A DNA stretch of 64,000 nucleotides. Source: Chthoniobacterales bacterium. GTDB taxonomy: Bacteria; Verrucomicrobiota; Verrucomicrobiia; Chthoniobacterales; JAATET01. Made by a program: the position numbers and the translations under genes. The first letter of the stretch is position 1, and each line of letters opens with the position of its first letter. Positions 1 through 8,482 of this stretch are shown here, piece after piece. The stretch spans positions 62,001 to 126,000 of the forward strand of contig JAATET010000031.1 of NCBI GenBank assembly GCA_015655545.1, given 5' to 3'. The notes beneath the pieces are model-generated. The model did no database searches. It was not told the DNA's origin and saw nothing but the letters and a program-made list of their open reading frames with translations.

Positions 1-900
1 CTTGCCTTCCATGAGCGGATGTTTCTGGTGTTTGAAGATCATCAACGCCAGGAGCTCCTGCACCGTGCCGGCGCCGCCGGGGAGAATGATGAAGGCGTCG
101 GAATGCTGGATCATCACCTCCATGCGGGTGTAGATATCCGGCCGGGGCCAGAAGCAGGAAAGTCCATCGGGCAGGCCCTCGAGCTCGATGATGTGCGGGA
201 CGTTCGATCCGGCGGTCCATCCTCCCGCATTCACCGAGCCTTTTACGACCGCGCCCATGATGCCGGAGCGGCCCGCGCCGGAGATGCAGCCGATTTTGTT
301 TTCGGCCAGGATGCGCCCCATGGCCTCGCCATCCGCCAGGTAGGAAGGTTCCTTGAGCGACGCGGAGCAGAAGACGCAGGCGCTGCCGATGTAATCCTCG
401 GGAATCGGAGCATCGATGACGGTGCCGCTGGCTTCCGCGATCTTGTGGCGCCGCGCATCCGGAGTGCCTTGCGACTTCGCGAGCTCCAGGCTATCGAGCA
501 CGGCCTCGGCGGAATCGACCGCGAGCAGGAAGTCTTCGTGGTTCTGGAGAACAGCGCCGAGTTTCCGCAGATGCGCCAGCACCGCGAAGAACGGATTCCA
601 GGACGCATCTTCGTTGAGGATGATGGTCGGCTTGCCGGCCAGATTGCGGTCGAGCGTCTGGAAGCCGACGAAGATGGAGATCGCCTTGAACATGTCCTCC
701 AGCGTCGCTCCGGGCGTGAAAACGAAGGCGTCGGATTCGATGATTTTTTTCTCGATGTTCGAGAGCGTGATCCGCTGGTCGCCATTCGAGTTATAGATGT
801 CCCATCCTTTTGCGAAGAGGAGGTAGAGAAGCCTGGCGCGAGAGGCGCGACTGGGGTCATCGGCGCCGAGAACGGTTCCGGAAAGTCTGATTTTTGGCAT
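1..900 (-). CDS. LOG-family nucleotide-binding protein (3' end outside window)
   Basis: Reading the minus strand from the ATG at 900 gives 300 codons with no stop, so the gene continues beyond the left edge. Residues 170-300 are a typical LOG/TIGR00730 Rossmann domain: SACVFCSAS opens it, SGAGRSGIMG is the first phosphate-binding region, and the hallmark PGGAGTVQE lies near residue 280. In this family the domain hydrolyses nucleoside 5'-monophosphates such as cytokinin ribotides. The first 150 residues look like a second, degenerate LOG-like half (FTPGATLEDMF, then GKPTIILNED), which is longer than usual single-domain LOG proteins. The upstream gene (hybrid kinase) is on the same strand but ends 98 bp away, so operon membership is unclear. 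The substrate cannot be told from sequence. Confidence 0.85.
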   Translation of the reverse strand, partial: MPKIRLSGTVLGADDPSRASRARLLYLLFAKGWDIYNSNGDQRITLSNIEKKIIESDAFVFTPGATLEDMFKAISIFVGFQTLDRNLAGKPTIILNEDASWNPFFAVLAHLRKLGAVLQNHEDFLLAVDSAEAVLDSLELAKSQGTPDARRHKIAEASGTVIDAPIPEDYIGSACVFCSASLKEPSYLADGEAMGRILAENKIGCISGAGRSGIMGAVVKGSVNAGGWTAGSNVPHIIELEGLPDGLSCFWPRPDIYTRMEVMIQHSDAFIILPGGAGTVQELLALMIFKHQKHPLMEGK

Positions 901-998
901 GCGTCGCTTAGGTCGTATCGAGAAGTATAGCAGTAAATGGGCCGATGGGAGCAATGTTCGTGCGCTGATTGCGTGGAGGCATTCAGGTTGAAATCGCG

Positions 999-3404
999 CT
1001 ACGAGCCCGGTGCGACCGGACTCCATCGGGCAAGCATCCCGGAGAGATCGCGGGGATGGATCGGCTTGGAGAGATAGTCCGACATGCCCGCGGCGAGGCA
1101 GAGCTCGCGGTCGCCCTTCACGGCATTGGCCGTCATCGCGATGATCGGAATGCGGGCATTCGCCGTGCCGCCGGCGCGAATCCGCCGGGTCGCTTCGTAG
1201 CCGTCCATCACGGGCATTTGACAATCCATCAACACCACGTCGTAGGCGTGCGCCGCCAGTGCCTCGATGGCGGCTTGTCCGTTGGCCACGGCCCGCGTCT
1301 CGCAGCCAAGCTTGGACAACACGGCAAGAGCGACCTTTTGATTGGTCGCATTATCCTCCACGAGCAGGACGCGCAGGTTCTCGGGTTTGCGCCCCTCGGG
1401 TGCGGAAAGGTCCTGTTCCGGGGGGAGCGCCTTTCCTTCGCGACACGGCACGGTGAACCAGAAAGCCGACCCGACTCCGGGCGTGCTATCCAGCCCGATC
1501 CGCCCGCCCATCAGCTCGACCAGGTTCTTGGAAATCGCGAGTCCCAGTCCGGAGCCGCCATGGATGCGGGTCGTCGAGGAATCCGCCTGCGAAAAGGGCC
1601 GGAAGAGGTGCGCGGCCTGCTCTGGAGAAATCCCCGCGCCCGTGTCGGACACCTCGAAGCGCAGGTCGTCGCCCTCGCGGGAGACGGAGATGCGGATGCT
1701 CCCCGCGTCGGTAAATTTCACGGCATTTCCGCCGAGATTCAGCAGCACCTGGCGCAGCCGCGTGGGGTCGCCGAGCAGATAACGCGGCACCTCCGGAGCG
1801 AAACGAGTTTCCAGCACCAGCAGCTTCGAGCGGCAGGTCACGGCGAGCATGTCGGCGGTGGAGGAAACCAGGTAGTGGCTGTCGAAATCCAGCTCTTCGA
1901 GCTCCACCTGGCGGGCCTCGATCTTCGAGAAATCGAGCACGTCGTTGATCGTGGCCAGCAGCGCATCCGCGCTGGTCTGGATGGTCTCGACATACCGCAG
2001 CTGCTCGAGGGAGAGCGCCGTCTCCATCAGCAGATCCGTCATGCCGATCACGCCGTTCATCGGCGTGCGAATCTCGTGGCTCATGTTCGCGAGAAATTCG
2101 CTTTTCGCTTTGCTGCCCTCATTGGCCTTGCGGGCGAGCTCCTCCATCCGCTCGAGCGCGGCCTCGAGTCCCTCGTTCGCCGCCTGCAGCTCGATTTCCG
2201 AGTTTTTGAGGCGCGTGATGTTCTCGCTCGCCATGATCAATCCGCAGACATTTCCGTCCGCATCGCGCCAGGGCGCCACTTCCCAGCGCAGCCAGTAGCG
2301 CGAGCCATCCCCGAGTTCGAAGAAATCCTCCTCGCAGCGTTCCATGACACCGCCCAGACAGCGCCGATGGATCGCTTTCCATCGCTCCGGGAGATCCGGA
2401 AAGACCTCGTAGTGGGAACGGCCGGTCACGGTCTGCTCCGTGAGCTGGTAGTCGTCGAGCCATCTTTGGCTGCAGATGAGATAACGCAGGTCGCGGTCGA
2501 ACATCGCCACCGCCGAGGGCGCATGCCGGACGAAGGTCATGAGCTGGTCGCGCGAGGCGGCGATGGCCTGCTCCGTTTTCTTCCGCGCCGAAATATCGGA
2601 AAAAAGCCCAAGCGTGCCGGTCAGGACTCCGTCACCGTCGCGGATCGCGGTCACGGACAGCTGCGCGGCCATCGTCGAGCCATCCTTGCGGACGAATGTC
2701 CATTCGGAATCGTTCGGCAAACCGAGCAGCGCTTTGGCGATGAAAACCTCCCATCCCGGCGAAATCTCCCGGCCGAGTTCCGCGGAGAGCTCCTTCGCCC
2801 GTGCGACGACCTCCTCCGGGACGTGCAGAATCTGCGGCGTCTGAAGGCCGATCATCTCGCCGGCCGGATAGCCCGTGAGACGTTCCGCAGCGGGATTCAG
2901 AATCGTGATCACGCCCGCCGCGTCGGTCGCAATGATGGCGTAGCCTGCGTTTTCGAGGATCGCCACATGCATACGCGCGAGCGCTTCGAGGTTCGCTTCC
3001 GAGCGCTTCTTTTCGGTAACGTCCTCCTTGATCGCAACGTAGTGAGCGATGGCGCCATCCTCCGCCTTGATCGAGGAGATCGAAGCCGACTCCCAATAAA
3101 GGGATCCGTCCTTCCGGCGGTTGTGAAATTCTCCCTTCCAGATTTCTCCCGCGCGGAGCCTCGTCCACATTTGCCCGTAAAACTCCGGCGATTGCTCTCC
3201 CGATTTCAAGATTCGCGGATTGAGCCCCTGCACCTCATTTGCGCGATAGCCCGTGATCTCCTCGAAGCGCGGATTCACATACTCGATGCGGCCCGCGACA
3301 TCCGTGATCACGATCATCGCCGGGCTTTGCTCGGCGGCGATTCGAAACAACTGCAGTGAGTCGGTCTCGAGCGGGCCCGCAACATTGGAGCCGGGCTTGC
3401 TCAT
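999..3404 (-). CDS. PAS-domain hybrid sensor histidine kinase with receiver
   Basis: This is an 801-residue cytoplasmic hybrid kinase. Three PAS/PAC units come in order, each with the typical pattern of a PAS core followed by a KEDV- or DISA-type PAC end. The HisKA dimerisation helix follows, with the phospho-acceptor His in NMSHEIRTPMNG, then the HATPase domain with GSGLGLAISK. The C-terminal receiver has VLLVEDN, the phospho-acceptor Asp in VLMDCQMP and the Lys in LSKP. No membrane segment is visible, so it probably senses an internal signal. I chose the ATG at 3404 because AAGGCGG precedes it and MSKPG starts the protein naturally; an in-frame GTG at 3503 would add 33 unconvincing residues. 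It lies just downstream of the pqq operon on the same strand. The partner regulator is unknown. Confidence 0.9.
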   Translation of the reverse strand: MSKPGSNVAGPLETDSLQLFRIAAEQSPAMIVITDVAGRIEYVNPRFEEITGYRANEVQGLNPRILKSGEQSPEFYGQMWTRLRAGEIWKGEFHNRRKDGSLYWESASISSIKAEDGAIAHYVAIKEDVTEKKRSEANLEALARMHVAILENAGYAIIATDAAGVITILNPAAERLTGYPAGEMIGLQTPQILHVPEEVVARAKELSAELGREISPGWEVFIAKALLGLPNDSEWTFVRKDGSTMAAQLSVTAIRDGDGVLTGTLGLFSDISARKKTEQAIAASRDQLMTFVRHAPSAVAMFDRDLRYLICSQRWLDDYQLTEQTVTGRSHYEVFPDLPERWKAIHRRCLGGVMERCEEDFFELGDGSRYWLRWEVAPWRDADGNVCGLIMASENITRLKNSEIELQAANEGLEAALERMEELARKANEGSKAKSEFLANMSHEIRTPMNGVIGMTDLLMETALSLEQLRYVETIQTSADALLATINDVLDFSKIEARQVELEELDFDSHYLVSSTADMLAVTCRSKLLVLETRFAPEVPRYLLGDPTRLRQVLLNLGGNAVKFTDAGSIRISVSREGDDLRFEVSDTGAGISPEQAAHLFRPFSQADSSTTRIHGGSGLGLAISKNLVELMGGRIGLDSTPGVGSAFWFTVPCREGKALPPEQDLSAPEGRKPENLRVLLVEDNATNQKVALAVLSKLGCETRAVANGQAAIEALAAHAYDVVLMDCQMPVMDGYEATRRIRAGGTANARIPIIAMTANAVKGDRELCLAAGMSDYLSKPIHPRDLSGMLARWSPVAPGS

Positions 3405-3487
3405 GCGCCGCCTTCTTTCGGGACGGTCCACCCGGTCGCGGCAAAACCCCTCGCCGTCTGCACGCCATCTTTGTCCAGGAGGGACAT
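3401..3487 (-). CDS. possible 28-residue leader ORF before the hybrid kinase
   Basis: A short ATG ORF (28 codons plus stop) sits between pqqE and the hybrid kinase, and its TGA overlaps the kinase ATG as ATGA. That overlap is the usual geometry of translational coupling. The peptide begins MSLLDKDG and has no recognisable motif. It may be a coupled leader or chance; only its position supports it. Confidence 0.2.
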   Translation of the reverse strand: MSLLDKDGVQTARGFAATGWTVPKEGGA

Positions 3488-3590
3488 GATTTATCGTTAT
3501 CACTATGGGCGGACAAAGTCACGGAGTAGTCCCGAACCGTGGGAATCTTGATGCCCGCCCAAAACTCCCGCCCGTTCGCTCCGACACGAC

Positions 3591-4688
3591 TCAGCCGCGG
3601 TAGATCCACGCCGGCATTTCGACCCCCGCCCCGGCCAGCAGCGCATCGACGGCGGGGCGATCGGGCGAAAATTCGCAAACCGGATCGGTGCGGGCCGCGT
3701 CGCCGGCCAGCAGCGCGGCCTGGCACCGGCAGCCGCCGAAATCGCGCTCCCGCTCCGGGCAGCTGTGGCAAGGTTCGGGCATCCATTCGGTGCCGCGGAA
3801 GCGGTTGAAGGCGGGGCTCTCGCGCCAGATCCACGCGAGGCTTTGCGACTTCGCGTTGTCGAACTTGAGGTCGGGAATGGAATTCGCGGCCTGGCACGGC
3901 AGCACGTCGCCGCGGGGGTTCACGGTCAGGCTGCGCGCGCCCCAGCCATGCAGGCAGGGCTTCGGCCGCCGTTCGTAATAATCGGGCAGCACATAGACGA
4001 TTTGCAGCCGCCCGGAGAGCCGCTCCGCTGCGGCGCGGGCGGTCTTTTCGGCCTGGAGCGCCTGCGCGTGGGTCGGGAGCAGCGCGGCGCGATTTCGGAA
4101 CGCCCAGCCGTAGAATTGCGCATTCGCGAGCTCGAGCCGCATCGCGCCGAGGGACTCGACCATCGCAATGATCGCGGGCAGGCGATCGATATTGCGGCGA
4201 TGCAGCACGACGTTCACCCCGAGCGGAAATCCGGCGGCGACCACGTCGCGAGCCGCGGCGAGCTTACGCTCGTGCGCGGATGCGCCGGCGATGCCGTCGC
4301 CGAGCAGGCCTTCATCCGCCTGAAAGCTGATTTGCACCGCGTCGAGCCCGGCATCGCGCAATTCCCGCGCCCGCTCCGGCCCGAGGCCCGCGCCGCTGGT
4401 GATGAGATTCGAATACAGCCCTTCGGCGCGCGCGGTTTCGATCAATCGAGGCAGCTCGCGATAGAGCAGCGGTTCGCCGCCGGAGAAGCCGACCTGCACC
4501 ACGCCGAGCTGCGCGGCTTCCCGCAGCACGCGCATCCAATCTTCGGCCGGCATTTCCTCGGCGCGCGCGGCGAGTTCGAGCGGGTTCGAGCAATACGGGC
4601 AGTGCAGCGGGCAGCGGTGTGTGAGCTCCGCGAGCAGGCCATACGGGCGCGGAGCGGCTGTTCCTGGGGCAAGCCGGGGCGCGGTCAT
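3591..4688 (-). CDS. pqqE: PqqA peptide cyclase, radical SAM/SPASM
   Basis: PqqE forms the Glu-Tyr carbon-carbon crosslink in the PqqA precursor, the first step of PQQ synthesis. The radical SAM cluster motif CPLHCPYC is near residue 25, and GGEP (FSGGEPLLY) follows near residue 70. The C-terminal SPASM region carries the auxiliary-cluster cysteines (CLHGWG, LPCQAA, CHSCPERERDFGGCRCQ). Its 365 residues match the family. The start is fixed by an ATGA overlap with the stop of pqqD, whose product delivers PqqA to this enzyme. It is the last gene of pqqABCDE. Confidence 0.97.
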   Translation of the reverse strand: MTAPRLAPGTAAPRPYGLLAELTHRCPLHCPYCSNPLELAARAEEMPAEDWMRVLREAAQLGVVQVGFSGGEPLLYRELPRLIETARAEGLYSNLITSGAGLGPERARELRDAGLDAVQISFQADEGLLGDGIAGASAHERKLAAARDVVAAGFPLGVNVVLHRRNIDRLPAIIAMVESLGAMRLELANAQFYGWAFRNRAALLPTHAQALQAEKTARAAAERLSGRLQIVYVLPDYYERRPKPCLHGWGARSLTVNPRGDVLPCQAANSIPDLKFDNAKSQSLAWIWRESPAFNRFRGTEWMPEPCHSCPERERDFGGCRCQAALLAGDAARTDPVCEFSPDRPAVDALLAGAGVEMPAWIYRG

Positions 4689-4957
4689 GTCCCGAGCAGG
4701 CCTCGCGCGGCCAGGGCGTCGAGGCAGGATTCCACATCCGCCCGCAGCACGGCGGGCTCGACTTCATATTGCGCGGCGAGTGCGGCGACGATTCCGTCGG
4801 CGGTTCGCATGCCGTCGCAAAGTTGCACGATCGCATCGGCGGTCTCGCTCAATTCCACCGCGCCCTCCGGATGCAAAAGCATCGCGCCGCCGGTCACGCG
4901 ATCGAGCTGGCGCCGCACGTGCGGCGCGAGGCGGGGCTGGGAATCAGGCGTCGGCAT
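4685..4957 (-). CDS. pqqD: PQQ biosynthesis peptide chaperone PqqD
   Basis: A 90-residue RRE-fold protein that binds PqqA and presents it to PqqE. The family pattern is clear: PRLAPHVRRQLDRVTGG, then LLHPEGAVEL, then a helical C-terminus ending ALAARGLLGT. A longer open frame extends upstream, but those residues are the out-of-frame shadow of pqqC. The ATG at 4957 gives a normal-length PqqD and overlaps the 3' end of pqqC by 14 bp. Its stop overlaps the start of pqqE. Confidence 0.95.
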   Translation of the reverse strand: MPTPDSQPRLAPHVRRQLDRVTGGAMLLHPEGAVELSETADAIVQLCDGMRTADGIVAALAAQYEVEPAVLRADVESCLDALAARGLLGT

Positions 4958-5639
4958 CGATGGCGTCGAGAATGGACCACAAGACGTCGCATTTGAAACG
5001 GAGCGCATCCACCGCGCGCTGCTGCAGCCCGGGTGTGTCGCACCAGCGCAGGGTGAGGTCGAGAGCCTCGTTCGAATCGACGCGCGCCTGCGTGACGCGG
5101 CTCTGGAAATAGTCGAAGGCCGAGTTGGGCACCCAGGTGTAATATTTGCGAAAAGCCTCGAGCCGCCTGGACATGATGTCCGGCGCGAAGAGCTCGGTGA
5201 GCGAGGAAGCGATCGCGATCGGCCACGGCTGGGTGCGGGCAAAATGCACATACGCGTCCACCGCGAAACGCACGCCGGGCCGCAGGCCTTCGCCGGCCAG
5301 CACCTGATCGCGTGCGAGCCCGCAACCCTCGGCGAGCCGCAGCCAGGCCTCAATGCCGCCGGCATTACCCTGGCCGCCGGCATTTCCCTCGGCGCGCCCG
5401 TCGTGATCCTCGATGCGGTGAATCCAGATGCGGCGCACTTCGCGCTCGGGGCAGTTGCTCAGGATCGCGGCGTCCTTGATCGGAATATTGCGCTGATAAT
5501 AGAAGCGGTTCGCCGCCCAGGTGCGGATTTGTTCCGGCTTCAGCTCGCCGGCGTTCATGCGCACGTGAAAAGGGTGCAGATGATGATAGCCGCTCTCGCC
5601 CACCGCTCGCAGCGCCGACAGAAAATCCTCGGAAGTCAT
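4944..5639 (-). CDS. pqqC: pyrroloquinoline-quinone synthase
   Basis: PqqC carries out the final ring closure and eight-electron oxidation to PQQ without a cofactor. The 231-residue protein has the family landmarks YHHLHPFH near residue 18, NRFYYQRNIPIKDAAI near 45 and RIEDHDG near 75, followed by GGIEAWLRLAEG. Between DHDG and GGIEAW lies the short repetitive stretch EGNAGGQGNAGG, encoded by an 18-bp near-perfect tandem duplication around 5364-5398. Other PqqC proteins have a shorter link here. Core residues appear intact, so activity is expected. The pqqB stop is 4 bp upstream of its start. Confidence 0.96.
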   Translation of the reverse strand: MTSEDFLSALRAVGESGYHHLHPFHVRMNAGELKPEQIRTWAANRFYYQRNIPIKDAAILSNCPEREVRRIWIHRIEDHDGRAEGNAGGQGNAGGIEAWLRLAEGCGLARDQVLAGEGLRPGVRFAVDAYVHFARTQPWPIAIASSLTELFAPDIMSRRLEAFRKYYTWVPNSAFDYFQSRVTQARVDSNEALDLTLRWCDTPGLQQRAVDALRFKCDVLWSILDAIDADA

Positions 5640-5643
5640 GGCG

Positions 5644-6543
5644 TCAAAAGACCGCGTGCTCGCCGTCCTCGGCCACGCGGAGGCCGGCGGCTTCGAGTGC
5701 CCGGCGTTCCGCCGAGTCGGGCCGCAGGATGGGGTTGGTATTGTTGAGGTGGAGATAAGAAACGCGCCCCGGTCCCAGCGCGGACAAGGCGGCGAGGCTG
5801 CCGCTTTCGCCGGAGATCGGCACGTGGCCCATGTCTCGCGCGCGGCGGGTCGAAAAGGTCAGGCGTGCGAGCTCGTCCTCGTCCCAGAACGTGCCGTCGA
5901 ACCAAATCCGCCCGCATCCGGTCAACTCGCTCATCAATGCCGCATCCAGGATCGCCACATCTGGAAAAACACCGGCCACGGCAGCGCCGTTTCGAAATAA
6001 ATATCCCACCGCATGCGAGCCTTCCGAAGCGGGGAATTGGTCATAGCGGGGCGGTTCGCCGCCTCGGAGCGGAACGCAGCGCACTTCCAGCCCGCTTTCA
6101 TCGACTGGCAGCCATTCTTCGCGCGCCAGCCGCCATTCGAGGCCCGCGTAGGCGCCGACGACCCGGCTGAGCCCGGGCCCGTGCTCGAGGCTCCGGCGCA
6201 CGGCTTCCGGCGCGGTGAGCCGCAGGGGCGAGCCTTCGCGGAGTTGGAAAAGCCCCAGCGTGTGGTCGAGGTCGGCGTTCGTTAAAAAAATGCCGGCGAG
6301 CGGTCGATCGCGGATGCCGGCTCCGGGCGCGAGCCGCGGGCGGATGCAGCGCTCGAGCTGTGTGGTGACGTCCGGCGAGGCGTTGACGAGGTGCCAATCG
6401 CGGCCGTTGCCCGAGATGGCGAGGGAGCTTTGCAGCCGGGAAGGCAAAACCCCCGCGCGGGCGAGCTGGCAATTCGGACAGGCGCAGTTCCATTGCGGGA
6501 AGCCGCCGCCGGCCGCGGTTCCGAGGACCAGGACTTCGAGCAA
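5644..6543 (-). CDS. pqqB: PQQ biosynthesis protein PqqB, metallo-hydrolase fold
   Basis: PqqB has the metallo-beta-lactamase fold and hydroxylates the tyrosine of the processed PqqA dipeptide. The N-terminus LVLGTAAGGGFPQWNC is diagnostic, followed by CPNCQLARAG, which forms the structural zinc site. FLTNADLDHTLGLFQLREG carries the metal-binding Asp/His set, and FDGTFWDEDEL and GHVPISG follow. The 299 residues are normal for the family. It sits between the short pqqA gene and pqqC. Confidence 0.96.
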   Translation of the reverse strand: MLEVLVLGTAAGGGFPQWNCACPNCQLARAGVLPSRLQSSLAISGNGRDWHLVNASPDVTTQLERCIRPRLAPGAGIRDRPLAGIFLTNADLDHTLGLFQLREGSPLRLTAPEAVRRSLEHGPGLSRVVGAYAGLEWRLAREEWLPVDESGLEVRCVPLRGGEPPRYDQFPASEGSHAVGYLFRNGAAVAGVFPDVAILDAALMSELTGCGRIWFDGTFWDEDELARLTFSTRRARDMGHVPISGESGSLAALSALGPGRVSYLHLNNTNPILRPDSAERRALEAAGLRVAEDGEHAVF

Positions 6544-6549
6544 GCCGGC

Positions 6550-6636
6550 TTAGCGGGTGCCCGAATACAACGAAACTTCGAAGAAGATCGGGATATCCTT
6601 CAGTTTGGGGGCCGTCCAGATGGGTTTGATTTTCAT
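6550..6636 (-). CDS. pqqA: PQQ precursor peptide PqqA
   Basis: A 28-residue peptide starting MKIKPIWTAPKLKDI and ending in the crosslink motif EVSLY followed by SGTR. The Glu-x3-Tyr spacing is the substrate signature of PqqE: these two side chains become PQQ. The gene is the first of the operon and ends 6 bp before pqqB. It is too short for most gene callers, but its motif, position and spacing make it convincing. Confidence 0.93.
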   Translation of the reverse strand: MKIKPIWTAPKLKDIPIFFEVSLYSGTR

Positions 6637-6728
6637 AGGGCTGGTGGAGACGTTTCGCTCGTTGCCCGAGGATTACAAGGGGATTTTTGCCATCGAGCCC
6701 CAGTGTTGGCCGATAAAAATGAAACATT

Positions 6729-6759
6729 TGTTTGAAACATTCGTATCGGCCTCTATTTT
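6729..6759 (+). promoter_or_regulatory. candidate TetR operator and promoter between pqqA and tetR
   Basis: The 130-bp divergent region contains the perfect dyad TGTTTGAAACA (6729-6739), inside a longer stretch where GAAACATT occurs twice. A plausible plus-strand promoter overlaps it: TTGAAA at 6732, a 16-bp gap and TATTTT at 6754. That places transcription start almost at the tetR ATG. The dyad is the best candidate for autoregulation by the TetR protein, and it could also influence pqqA. Inference only. Confidence 0.35.
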
Positions 6760-6765
6760 CCGCGG

Positions 6766-7428
6766 ATGAATTCCACGGAAGCCGACGGCCCCCAGGATCG
6801 GTTGCTCGACGCCGCCGGTGAAGTTTTCGCCGAGCGCGGATTCGACGGCGCGACGATCCGCGAGATCACGCGGCAGGCCGGGATGAATGTGGCGGCGGTG
6901 AATTATTACTTTCGCGACAAGGACGAGCTCTACGCCGCGACGCTGCGCCACGCCCACTCGGCGGCCTGCGAGCTGCCCTACGCCGAGGAGGCCGCCTTGA
7001 GCGCCGAAGAGCGCGTGCATGTCTTCGTGCAAAATCTCTTGCGCCGTTTTCTCGATCCGTTGCGTCCGCGCTGGCACGGGCAGCTCATGGCGCGGGAAAT
7101 GGCCTCGCCGACCCGCATCTTTGGCCAGGTCATCGAGGAGGCTTTTCGTCCCAAATGCGCATGGCTCCAGCGCGCTCTCGTCGAGCTCTGCGGCGACCGC
7201 TTCTCCGGGGCGGATCTCGACTACCTGACGACGAGCATCATCGGGCAATGCACGTTCTACCGTCAGAATCGCCAGGTGATCCAGAGCCTCTTTCCCGGCC
7301 TGCTGTCCCCGGACAATCTCGTCGAGCGGCTCGCGCGCCACATCACCGATTTTTCATTGGCCGCCGTGCGGAACATGAAGCCCCACCACCCTTCGCTTTC
7401 AAATGAACCCATCCTCAAATCCCGCTGA
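6766..7428 (+). CDS. TetR/AcrR-family regulator (CecR-like)
   Basis: A 220-residue repressor. The N-terminal helix-turn-helix is typical: AAGEVFAERGFDGATIREI, then AGMNVAAVNYYFRDKDELY. The C-terminal ligand domain (HGQLMAREMASPT, FRPKCAWLQ) resembles the DUF1956/CecR group, which controls HlyD-type efflux genes. Its 3' end overlaps the emrA-like start by 26 bp, so the three genes form one transcription unit and the regulator very likely controls the pump. A dyad just upstream may be its operator. Confidence 0.92.
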   Translation: MNSTEADGPQDRLLDAAGEVFAERGFDGATIREITRQAGMNVAAVNYYFRDKDELYAATLRHAHSAACELPYAEEAALSAEERVHVFVQNLLRRFLDPLRPRWHGQLMAREMASPTRIFGQVIEEAFRPKCAWLQRALVELCGDRFSGADLDYLTTSIIGQCTFYRQNRQVIQSLFPGLLSPDNLVERLARHITDFSLAAVRNMKPHHPSLSNEPILKSR

Positions 7429-8482
7429 CGTCCCGAACTCCGGCCGCGCTCTGCGCAGAAGCATCCTCATCGGCACCGTCGTGGCGCTCGTCCTCGTCGC
7501 CGTCGTTTTTTACCTCGGGCATCGCGGCAAGGAATCCACCGACGATTCCTTCATCGAATCGCACATCATCCAGGTCAGTCCGCAGATTGCCGAGCGCGTC
7601 GAAAAGGTGTTTGTGAACGACAACCAGATCGTCAAAAAAGGCGATCTCCTGGTCGAACTGGACGCGCAGAACGAGATCGTGCTCCTGGAAACCGCGCAGG
7701 CAAATCTCGCCTCTTCCGAAGCAAAGCTCGTGCAGGCACAGGCCCAGTTCGAGGCCACAAATTCCGATTTCGCGCAAGCCAGAGCCGACATCGAAGAAGC
7801 GAGGGCCAACGCCGACAACGCCGCCAAGGATTTGACCCGCAACAGCGAGCTGCGCAAGAGCGGCGCCATCGCCCAGCGCGAATACGACACCTCGCAAATG
7901 CAGGCGCTTTCCACGAAGGCCGCCTTCGACAGCAAGCGGCAGAGCGCCCTCTCCGCGGAGTCCACCGTGAAGGTCCGCGCCGCCGAGGTGAAAGCCGCCG
8001 AGGCCCAGGTCGTGCAGGCAAAAGCCATGCTCGATGCCGCGCGGCTGCGGCTCTCCTACACGAAAATCAACGCGCCGGCATCGGGCCGCATCACGCGAAA
8101 AAATGTCGAGCCCGGCAGCTACGTGCAGACCGGAAACGCCCTGCTCGCCGTCGTGTCGCCGGAAGTCTGGGTCGTCGCGAATTTCAAGGAAACGCAGCTC
8201 GACCGCATGCGCCCCGGCCAGCCGGTGGATATTCGCATCGACGCCTATCCGTCGCTGAAGTTGCGCGGATGGGTGGACAGCATCCAATCCGGCACCGGCT
8301 CGCGCTTCAGCCTGCTACCGTCGGAAAACGCGACTGGAAATTACGTGAAAGTCGTCCAGCGCGTGCCGGTGAAGATCGTGCTCGATCTTCCGAAGGACGC
8401 GCCCGAGCTCACGCCGGGCATGTCGGTGGTTCCGGTCGTGCACATCGATCAGCCCGGTCGGGCAAACCAGCCGACGCGATGA
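7403..8482 (+). CDS. HlyD/EmrA-family efflux periplasmic adaptor
   Basis: A 359-residue membrane-fusion protein. One N-terminal membrane segment (residues 20-42) is followed by DDSFIESHIIQVSPQI, the start of the beta-barrel/lipoyl half. A long Ala/Glu/Lys-rich coiled coil spans about 100-215. The second lipoyl half (SYTKINAPASGRI, EPGSYVQTGN) and the barrel end (GQPVDIRIDAYP) follow. This is the EmrA arrangement: it links an inner-membrane MFS exporter to an outer-membrane channel. No TolC-like gene is adjacent. The stop overlaps the emrB-like start as ATGA. Confidence 0.94.
   Translation: MNPSSNPADVPNSGRALRRSILIGTVVALVLVAVVFYLGHRGKESTDDSFIESHIIQVSPQIAERVEKVFVNDNQIVKKGDLLVELDAQNEIVLLETAQANLASSEAKLVQAQAQFEATNSDFAQARADIEEARANADNAAKDLTRNSELRKSGAIAQREYDTSQMQALSTKAAFDSKRQSALSAESTVKVRAAEVKAAEAQVVQAKAMLDAARLRLSYTKINAPASGRITRKNVEPGSYVQTGNALLAVVSPEVWVVANFKETQLDRMRPGQPVDIRIDAYPSLKLRGWVDSIQSGTGSRFSLLPSENATGNYVKVVQRVPVKIVLDLPKDAPELTPGMSVVPVVHIDQPGRANQPTR

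Noticed and set aside
19..3359. Long plus-strand open frames opposite the LOG and histidine kinase genes
   Set aside because: They are antisense shadows of GC-rich genes; their residues are Arg/Ala/Gly/His-rich with no family pattern, while the minus frames have clear domains.
3765..5747. 660-residue plus-strand open frame across pqqE-pqqD-pqqC
   Set aside because: It is antisense to three well-recognised overlapping pqq genes and shows no motif.
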